NCBI GenBank assembly: GCA_023429365.1
Contig: JAEYVW010000082.1
Coordinates: 1-11,450, forward strand
From: Bacteroidota bacterium
GTDB lineage: Bacteria; Bacteroidota; Bacteroidia; Chitinophagales; Chitinophagaceae
Length of the DNA: 11,450 bases
Direction of reading: 5' to 3'
Shown here: piece after piece, positions 5,898-11,450 of the stretch
How the letters are laid out: each line of letters begins with the position of its first letter
How positions within the stretch are numbered: the stretch's first letter is position 1
Notes under the pieces: generated by a model
The model's database searches: none
What the model saw: the letters and a program-made list of their open reading frames with translations, nothing else
What the model was told of the DNA's origin: nothing
Made by a program: the position numbers and the translations under genes

Positions 5898-8753
5898 ATG
5901 CCAAAAGATACTTCAATTAGCTCGGTCCTGATCATCGGTTCAGGGCCTATTATTATTGGACAAGCCTGTGAATTTGACTATTCAGGAACCCAGGCTGCCC
6001 GCAGTCTTCGCGAGGAAGGTATTAAAGTCTTCCTCATCAACAGTAACCCCGCCACCATCATGACCGACCCGATGATGGCCGATAAGGTTTACCTGTTGCC
6101 CCTGACCGTGGAAAGTATCGAACAGATACTCGAGGAAAACCAGATTGACGCGGTTTTGCCAACTATGGGCGGACAAACTGCCCTCAACCTTTGCAAAGAA
6201 GCTGAAGATCTTGGCCTCTGGGAAAAATATAACGTAAGACTGATCGGTGTTGATATAAAAGCTATCGACAAGGCGGAGGACCGGGAAAAATTCAGGCAAT
6301 GGATGATTGAACTCGGCGTTCCCGTAGCAACCGCAAAAACAGCCAACTCCTTCCTGGAAGGAAAAGAATTTGCACAGGAGATCGGTTTCCCCCTTGTAAT
6401 TCGCCCTTCTTTTACATTGGGTGGTACAGGTGGTGGTTTTGTGCATGACAAGACCGAACTCGACGAAGCCCTCAACCGTGGCTTGCAGGCCTCTCCGATT
6501 CATGAAGTATTGGTAGAGAAAGCGGTACTGGGATGGAAAGAGTTTGAACTCGAGTTACTTCGAGATAGCGCTAATAATGTTTGTATCATCTGTACGGTTG
6601 AGAACTTTGACCCAATGGGTGTTCATACGGGCGACTCAATTACCGTGGCTCCGGCAATGACACTGAGTGATACTGCCATGCAATTGATGCGCAACACTGC
6701 TATCCGCATGATGCGCGACCTGGGTAATTTCGCAGGTGGATGTAATGTCCAGTTTGCCCTCAATCCCGATACGGAAGAAATCATCGCTATCGAAATAAAT
6801 CCACGCGTTAGCCGTTCGTCTGCCCTCGCTTCCAAAGCAACCGGTTACCCGATCGCCAAGATAGCCGCGAAACTGGCTATTGGATACAACCTCGACGAAC
6901 TGGAAAACCAGATTACAAAAACAACTTCAGCATATTTTGAACCGGCACTGGACTATGTGATCGTAAAAGTGCCACGCTGGAATTTTGATAAATTCAAAGG
7001 CGCCAACGATACGCTGGGTCTCCAGATGAAAAGTGTGGGTGAAGTGATGGCCATCGGCAGAAGCTTTACGGAAGCTATCCAAAAGGCCTGTCAAAGTCTC
7101 GAGAATAATGCGGTGGGCCTTGGTTATTATGGTAAAAGCCTGATGCATGCTGAAGAGATACTCGAATATATTAAGACCCCAAAATGGGATCGCCTCTTCC
7201 GTATCAAAGATGCGTTGATGGCTGGCATTTCAGTAGGTACAATATCAAAAGCTACAAACGGTATCGACCGCTGGTTTATCTATGAGATCCAGAAGATCGT
7301 GAATCTTGAAAAAGAGATCGCGAAGTTTAAAATGGCTACCATACCCGCGGAACTGCTTCGCGAAGCCAAAACAATGGGCTTTAGCGATGAACAGCTTTGC
7401 CGTATTATGAATGATGGTACCGAAGATGAAGTATACGAATTACGTAAGTCGGCCGGTATAACCAGGGTTTTCAAAATGGTGGACACCTGCTCCGCAGAGT
7501 TTGAAGCCAAGACTCCTTATTTCTATTCGACTTTTGAAGTACCCCCCCACCCTGAGTTCGACGGTGGATCGCTTGTCTCAAATGAATCCAGGATCACCGA
7601 TAAGAAAAAAATAATTGTTCTGGGTAGCGGACCCAACCGAATTGGTCAGGGTATAGAATTCGATTACTGTTGTGTGCACGGACTGCTGGCCATCAAGGAA
7701 GCAGGCTACGAAGCCATCATGGTGAATTGTAACCCCGAAACAGTGAGCACCGATTTCGACATGGCTGATAAGCTTTATTTCGAACCCGTTTATTGGGAAC
7801 ACCTGTGGGAAATTATTGAATACGAAAAACCCGAGGGTGTGATTGTGCAACTGGGCGGCCAGACAGCTTTGAAACTGGCCGAACGCCTGCATGAAAAAGG
7901 TATAAAGATCATTGGTACATCCTACGACAGCATGGATATCGCGGAAGACAGGGGACGGTTTTCTGATATGCTGAAAGAGTTGGAAATCCCTTACCCTGAC
8001 TACGGTACAGCCTATGATGTGGATGAAGCGGTATCGGTAGCCAATAAAGTAGGTTATCCCGTATTAGTACGCCCTTCATATGTATTAGGAGGACAAAGAA
8101 TGAGGATCGTGATTAATGACGATGAAGTAGAGAAAGCTGTAGTTAGCCTGCTGAAACATATACCCGGTAATAAAATTCTGATTGACCACTTCCTCGATCG
8201 TTGCCAGGAAGCTGAGATCGATGCCATCTTCGATGGAGAAAATTTTCATGTCATGGGCGTGATGGAACATATCGAACCGGCAGGTATACATAGTGGCGAC
8301 AGCAACGCCGTCTTACCCGCTTTCAATCTGACTCCACTGGTAGTGACGACCATGGAGCATTACGCCGAAAAAATTGCCCGTAAACTTAATATTCGCGGGC
8401 TGATCAATATTCAGTATGCGATCAAAGATGGTAAAGTGTTCGTGATTGAAGCCAACCCAAGGGCCTCACGTACCACACCTTTTATTGCTAAAGCATACCA
8501 GATACCCTACCTGAACATTGCCACCAAAATAATGATGGGTACCAACAAACTAAAAGATTTCAGGTTTGAGAAAAAACTTGACGGATTTGCTATAAAAGAG
8601 CCGGTGTTCAGCTTTAATAAATTCCCGGGCGTTAATAAAGAACTGGGACCGGAGATGAAATCAACCGGTGAGGCGATCCGCTTTATCAAAGATCTGAGGG
8701 ATCCTTATTTCCGGCAGTTGTATAAGGACAGGAGCATGTATCTTAGCAAATAG
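5898..8753 (+). CDS. carB: Carbamoyl-phosphate synthase large subunit, short form without the allosteric domain
   Basis: With the glutaminase subunit CarA this enzyme makes carbamoyl phosphate from bicarbonate, glutamine-derived ammonia and two ATP, for pyrimidine and arginine synthesis in the cytoplasm. The protein shows the duplicated CPSase/ATP-grasp layout. The first half starts '[20 protein letters not shown]' (11-30), with 'MGGQTALNL' near 90 and '[21 protein letters not shown]' around 300. A linking oligomerisation region covers about 400-555. The second half begins '[20 protein letters not shown]' near 570, with '[14 protein letters not shown]' and '[16 protein letters not shown]'. 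At 951 residues it is about 120 shorter than E. coli CarB (1073). It stops soon after '[12 protein letters not shown]', where the MGS-like allosteric domain would begin, so the site for UMP and ornithine control is missing. The frame is intact and no remnant follows. carA is not adjacent. Confidence 0.97.
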   Translation: MPKDTSISSVLIIGSGPIIIGQACEFDYSGTQAARSLREEGIKVFLINSNPATIMTDPMMADKVYLLPLTVESIEQILEENQIDAVLPTMGGQTALNLCKEAEDLGLWEKYNVRLIGVDIKAIDKAEDREKFRQWMIELGVPVATAKTANSFLEGKEFAQEIGFPLVIRPSFTLGGTGGGFVHDKTELDEALNRGLQASPIHEVLVEKAVLGWKEFELELLRDSANNVCIICTVENFDPMGVHTGDSITVAPAMTLSDTAMQLMRNTAIRMMRDLGNFAGGCNVQFALNPDTEEIIAIEINPRVSRSSALASKATGYPIAKIAAKLAIGYNLDELENQITKTTSAYFEPALDYVIVKVPRWNFDKFKGANDTLGLQMKSVGEVMAIGRSFTEAIQKACQSLENNAVGLGYYGKSLMHAEEILEYIKTPKWDRLFRIKDALMAGISVGTISKATNGIDRWFIYEIQKIVNLEKEIAKFKMATIPAELLREAKTMGFSDEQLCRIMNDGTEDEVYELRKSAGITRVFKMVDTCSAEFEAKTPYFYSTFEVPPHPEFDGGSLVSNESRITDKKKIIVLGSGPNRIGQGIEFDYCCVHGLLAIKEAGYEAIMVNCNPETVSTDFDMADKLYFEPVYWEHLWEIIEYEKPEGVIVQLGGQTALKLAERLHEKGIKIIGTSYDSMDIAEDRGRFSDMLKELEIPYPDYGTAYDVDEAVSVANKVGYPVLVRPSYVLGGQRMRIVINDDEVEKAVVSLLKHIPGNKILIDHFLDRCQEAEIDAIFDGENFHVMGVMEHIEPAGIHSGDSNAVLPAFNLTPLVVTTMEHYAEKIARKLNIRGLINIQYAIKDGKVFVIEANPRASRTTPFIAKAYQIPYLNIATKIMMGTNKLKDFRFEKKLDGFAIKEPVFSFNKFPGVNKELGPEMKSTGEAIRFIKDLRDPYFRQLYKDRSMYLSK

Positions 8754-8805
8754 TTTTTGGAGCAAGAAGCGTAAGGAATCCCAAATTTCCAGTCGCGCCA
8801 TTCTA

Positions 8806-8813
8806 TAAAATTG
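8806..8813 (+). promoter_or_regulatory. Possible -7 box for the DinB-like gene
   Basis: TAAAATTG matches TAnnTTTG at 7 of 8 positions and lies 15 nt before the ATG at 8829. No carB terminator is visible between 8754 and 8816, so read-through from carB is also likely. Confidence 0.25.
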
Positions 8814-8828
8814 TAATTGCCTGCATCC

Positions 8829-9302
8829 ATGAATAAAGAACTGCAATCAGTCATCCAGAACCTTGAAACAACCTTGGATGGCGAGCCCTGGTTTGGTAGA
8901 TCGGTATACGAACTGCTCAGGGAAGTAGAAACTTCTTACGCGTATGAGAAACCTTCGGGTTCACATTCGCTGATCGAACTGCTTTACCATATGCTAACCT
9001 GGACCGAGTTTACACTGAAACGCATTGAACGAGACCAGGTCAATGACATGAAAGCTTTCGAAAAACTTGACTGGCGTGAGATAGACCCTATGGTTCATGA
9101 CTGGGATGAGGCCCTGGCGGCATTTATTGCAACGAACCAGCAAATTGTCGCGATCCTAAAAACAAAAGATGATAGTTTCCTGGATGAAAAAGTAGACTAC
9201 CGCGATTACAATTTTCGCTTCCTTCTAAATGGGCTTATTCAGCATAATATTTACCATTGCGGGCAGGTGGCTTTTCTTAATAAGCAGCTGACAGGAAATT
9301 AA
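8829..9302 (+). CDS. DinB/YfiT-fold putative metalloprotein
   Basis: This 157-residue cytoplasmic protein of the DinB-like four-helix-bundle superfamily keeps the three-His metal site: H54 in 'LLYHMLTWTEF' and H139 plus H143 in 'IQHNIYHCGQVAFL'. The spacing (one His, about 85 residues, then HxxxH) is the family pattern. Members include thiol S-transferases (bacillithiol- or mycothiol-dependent) and many of unknown activity. The substrate cannot be inferred. In bacillithiol-using Bacteroidota a bacillithiol transferase role is possible, but this is a guess. An in-frame TTG at 8817 exists; the ATG at 8829 is preferred because MNKEL starts the first helix directly. Its stop codon overlaps that of the convergent response regulator gene through a shared TTAA (9299-9302). 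Confidence 0.88.
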   Translation: MNKELQSVIQNLETTLDGEPWFGRSVYELLREVETSYAYEKPSGSHSLIELLYHMLTWTEFTLKRIERDQVNDMKAFEKLDWREIDPMVHDWDEALAAFIATNQQIVAILKTKDDSFLDEKVDYRDYNFRFLLNGLIQHNIYHCGQVAFLNKQLTGN

Positions 9303-9958
9303 ATCTCTACGATACGGTTTTTTATCGAATACATGACCAGCCCAACGCGGCTGTGCACTTTAAGTTTATTAAATAGAGTCTGCCTGTAATCGTCGACCGT
9401 TCTTGGGCTCACATTCATTTTCTCTGCAATATCCTTATACGAAAGTTCGGTGCAAACCCAACGCAAAAACTCCCGTTCCTTTTCATTCAGCACGACTTCC
9501 TTATTTTCCACCGCGACATCATTGTGAAGGCCGCTGACAAGCGCACCTGAAACGTACTCTGACAGGTAGACATTTTTATTCATGAGCGCATCAAGGGCTT
9601 CTTTGAGTTCCGCTGGCTCGGCATTTTTCAGTAAATACCCTTTAGCACCAAGCCGGAAGATCTTGATTATACTTCGCTCGTCACTCAGCATAGACAAGGT
9701 AAGCACTTTGATCTGGGGATATCTTTTGTGAAGCCACTGTGTTGTTTCAAAACCATCCATTTCGGGCATATTGATATCGAGCATTACAATATCAGGCAGC
9801 ACATTCTTCGCGATCTTTTCGCAAAGCTCCCTGCCATTGTTGGCTTCAAACAAAACACTATATCCCTCAAATGTATTAATAAGCCGGGCCAGTGCACTTC
9901 TCAGCAAACTGTGATCATCGGCTATTGCCACCTGTATATTCTTACTTGCTTTCGCCAT
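9299..9958 (-). CDS. NarL/LuxR-type response regulator
   Basis: This 219-residue DNA-binding regulator is the output of the kinase encoded 14 nt upstream. The receiver domain (about 8-126) has the acidic pair D14/D15, phospho-acceptor D61 in 'VMLDINMPEMDGF', the switch residues T87/S89 and K111 in 'GYLLKNA'. A LuxR-type helix-turn-helix covers about 156-216: 'LNEKEREFLRWVCTELSYKD', then 'IAEKMNVSPRTVDDYRQTLF' with the recognition helix about 184-199. Length and domain order are typical of NarL/FixJ regulators, and no residue needed for phosphorylation is missing. It would bind DNA as a dimer after phosphorylation. Target genes are unknown; the operon's own promoter is one candidate. The gene converges with the DinB gene with a 4-bp overlap and no terminator between them. 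Confidence 0.95.
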   Translation of the reverse strand: MAKASKNIQVAIADDHSLLRSALARLINTFEGYSVLFEANNGRELCEKIAKNVLPDIVMLDINMPEMDGFETTQWLHKRYPQIKVLTLSMLSDERSIIKIFRLGAKGYLLKNAEPAELKEALDALMNKNVYLSEYVSGALVSGLHNDVAVENKEVVLNEKEREFLRWVCTELSYKDIAEKMNVSPRTVDDYRQTLFNKLKVHSRVGLVMYSIKNRIVEI

Positions 9959-9972
9959 AAAAATTAGCTCCT

Positions 9973-10767
9973 TTATAAAGGAAGTTCGATCATGATCGTA
10001 GTACCATTACCAGGCTCACTTTTCATCGTCAGATCAGCGCCAATCAGCTTAGCACGGTTGTACATACTTTTTAAACCTACCCCACTGTAAGAAGTGGTTG
10101 ATTGCTTTTTCTCCGCCACATTAAATCCCACCCCATCATCTTCCATTTCCATGGTAAACAGGTTATCCAGGTATTCCAGCCTGACTGAGATCCTCGTAGC
10201 CTTCGCGTGTTTTAGAATATTATTCAGGGCTTCCTGGAAAATCCGGAACAGGAAAACGGAAACCTGCTCATTAAATGCCACTTCCTCTCCCTCTTTCCGA
10301 AACTGAGCCTGCAATATACCCGCATTTTTTAAAGCCACTAGCTCATACCTGATCGACTCGGCAAGACCTACCTGTGCTATCCTGTCGGTATGCAACCCCT
10401 TGGTCAGATTTGAAAGATCAATAATAGCCTTATTAAGTATGTCCCTCGAACTCTGCAAAGGTTCGAATGAAGGGTGCTCCTTGTCTATGGGTAATAATGA
10501 CAGCGAGAGCTTTGTTACCGACAACATCTGCCCGATATTGTCATGTAATTCCTGTGCGATAGTCTTAAATGCGTTCTCCTGGATCTCCAGTTGAGATCGC
10601 AGCGCTTCCCGCTCATACATATCCTTCATTCTCTCTATTTCCTGCTCCTGTTTCTGCTGACGACGCTGGTAGAGAAAAAGAATCGTCACGATAAAACCCA
10701 CAAGCAGCAAACCAAGAATAATGCCTATGATGATGACGAAGTATATTTCCTGGTTCTCAATCGGCAT
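9973..10767 (-). CDS. NarL-family sensor histidine kinase with a single membrane helix and no sensory domain
   Basis: This 264-residue kinase is likely the partner of the downstream regulator. Residues 1-8 precede one membrane helix (about 9-32). A coiled coil follows (about 34-66, rich in Gln/Glu/Arg), then the HisKA_3 dimerisation domain with phospho-acceptor H75 in 'IAQELHDNIGQML'. The HATPase domain has the N-box (N182/N183, 'QEALNNILKHAKA'), the G1 box 'DDGVGFN' (210-216), the G2 box 'GVGLKSMYNR' (229-238) and the G3 box 'GNGTTI' (253-258). All catalytic motifs are intact. There is no room for a periplasmic, PAS, GAF or HAMP input domain. Its start lies 43 bp inside the upstream seven-helix gene, suggesting translational coupling and a possible physical partnership. 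The start at 10767 is needed to keep the membrane helix. Confidence 0.93.
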   Translation of the reverse strand: MPIENQEIYFVIIIGIILGLLLVGFIVTILFLYQRRQQKQEQEIERMKDMYEREALRSQLEIQENAFKTIAQELHDNIGQMLSVTKLSLSLLPIDKEHPSFEPLQSSRDILNKAIIDLSNLTKGLHTDRIAQVGLAESIRYELVALKNAGILQAQFRKEGEEVAFNEQVSVFLFRIFQEALNNILKHAKATRISVRLEYLDNLFTMEMEDDGVGFNVAEKKQSTTSYSGVGLKSMYNRAKLIGADLTMKSEPGNGTTIMIELPL

Positions 10768-11387
10768 AAAAAAGCGATGGTAAATATTGAATACAAAAAA
10801 ATGTTTAGGATAGTTATAATGGCCATGAAGTTCGTAATAATCAGGGCTGAGATGCCAATTAAAAAATTAGTGAACCCGTACAAAGGAAACCCGCAGCAAT
10901 AAAAGAATAGCAACCCTGAACATATCCAAAATGCGGGTGTGTTGACCAGCTTCACAGCCTTTGGCAAACGGAATAGTTCAAAAAAATAGTATACACAGGC
11001 CGCCACGATCAATAAACATCCAATGGCATAAGTAAACGTATGGAAGGCCTGCATCTTCTGAATAAAAATAATATTTACCACCGCACCAATCGAATATAGT
11101 ACCATCACCAGGCTTATCACCCGCTTCGCCACCCTGCTATAGATGATCTGGCTGATAACCCATAAATAAAAACAAAATTCAAAGACAGTAAAGAAGTTAT
11201 AAAGCGCCAGGTTATTCTTTTGAATTGAATAAAAATAACTGCCGATAGACTCCGCAATGAGCGTAGCAAGCAAATAAGGTGGAAATGCTTTGAGATAAAC
11301 GGGTGCCGGCTCGCGTCTGAAAAACACCAGGCAACTCGCCACAAAGCTGATGAAGATGAAATAAATATATAATGGGAAAATCGACAT
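10725..11387 (-). CDS. Predicted seven-helix membrane protein, possible sensor partner of the kinase
   Basis: This 220-residue very hydrophobic protein matches no family I can name with certainty, although similar proteins beside kinase/regulator pairs occur in Bacteroidota. Seven helices can be placed at about 3-23, 35-55, 60-83, 89-109, 117-138, 149-171 and 177-210. Basic residues fall in alternate loops (R24-R25, R85/K88/R89, R140/K143/K146 and the C-terminal RLRTRK), so the positive-inside rule gives N-terminus outside and C-terminus inside. Acidic residues buried in helices 2 and 3 (E46, E70) and several Cys in helices 5 and 6 could matter for signal detection or transport. The 3' end overlaps the kinase start by 43 bp. 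It is the first gene of this operon and lies downstream of a terminator at 11415-11443. Role as sensor is inference. Confidence 0.82.
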   Translation of the reverse strand: MSIFPLYIYFIFISFVASCLVFFRREPAPVYLKAFPPYLLATLIAESIGSYFYSIQKNNLALYNFFTVFEFCFYLWVISQIIYSRVAKRVISLVMVLYSIGAVVNIIFIQKMQAFHTFTYAIGCLLIVAACVYYFFELFRLPKAVKLVNTPAFWICSGLLFFYCCGFPLYGFTNFLIGISALIITNFMAIITILNIFLYSIFTIAFLCRLRTRKYTSSSS

Positions 11388-11399
11388 CTCAACTGGGGC

Positions 11400-11407
11400 T
11401 AAATGTA
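11400..11407 (-). promoter_or_regulatory. Possible -7 box for the membrane protein/kinase/regulator operon
   Basis: The minus strand reads TACATTTA, 7 of 8 to TAnnTTTG, 12 nt before the ATG at 11387. It would give a very short leader. The -33 region would fall at the terminator stem and T run, and no clear TTTG is seen. Confidence 0.25.
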
Positions 11408-11414
11408 TGACTAT

Positions 11415-11443
11415 AAAAGAAAAAACCTCCCGGTACGGGAGGT
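11415..11443 (-). terminator. Intrinsic terminator of a minus-strand gene beyond the right edge
   Basis: ACCTCCCG (11425-11432) and CGGGAGGT (11436-11443) form a perfect 8-bp stem with a 3-nt loop. On the minus strand the stem runs directly into TTTTTCTTTT (11424-11415), a classic Rho-independent terminator. It must serve a minus-strand gene to the right of the window, and it separates that gene from the membrane protein operon. Confidence 0.85.
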
Positions 11444-11450
11444 ATAATTT

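Noticed and set aside
5982..6503. Long open frames antisense to carB (173, 128, 104 and other codons on the minus strand)
   Set aside because: They lie wholly inside the well-supported carB gene, have no domains or signal peptides, and their amino-acid composition is that of a shadow frame.
10591..10902. Plus-strand open frame of 103 codons across the kinase/membrane protein overlap
   Set aside because: Both minus-strand genes here are well supported. The frame is Lys/Asn-rich without structure and is explained as a shadow.

Overview
The window looks like a chromosomal segment of a Bacteroidota bacterium, probably of the Chitinophagaceae type. The reasons are the gene families (a DUF5777 outer-membrane barrel, a secreted M23 peptidase with a long C-terminal region, small sensorless NarL-type kinases), the lack of Shine-Dalgarno sequences before starts, and several TAnnTTTG motifs (the Bacteroidota sigma-A -7 box) just upstream of genes. 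No phage, transposase, integrase, rRNA, tRNA or CRISPR array is visible.

Left block (38-3352, all minus strand): an M23 peptidase, a BCP/PrxQ-type peroxiredoxin 14 nt behind it, and a DUF5777 outer-membrane barrel. A bidirectional hairpin terminator closes the block at 38-67. This is a cell-envelope/oxidative-defence cluster. Position 3353-3752 is a gene-free divergent region holding a repeat-rich, possibly MITE-like 250-bp element.

Middle block (3753-9302, all plus strand): a small exported protein of unknown function, a small zinc-ribbon protein, a DedA membrane protein, a 69-aa membrane-anchored protein of unknown function, carB, and a DinB-fold metalloprotein. carB encodes a short carbamoyl-phosphate synthase large subunit with no C-terminal allosteric domain. 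It has a roughly 100-nt leader with GC-rich repeats. carA is not in the window.

Right block (9299-11387, all minus strand): a tight three-gene operon of a predicted seven-helix membrane protein (N-out, C-in), a NarL-type histidine kinase with one membrane helix and no sensory domain, and a LuxR/NarL response regulator. The membrane protein and kinase genes overlap by 43 bp, so the membrane protein may be the missing sensor. The regulator gene ends tail to tail with the DinB gene, sharing a TTAA. A terminator at 11415-11443 belongs to a minus-strand gene to the right of the window.

Most of the window is ordinary housekeeping sequence. The best candidates for something less described are the seven-helix/kinase/regulator module and the 3425-3674 intergenic element.
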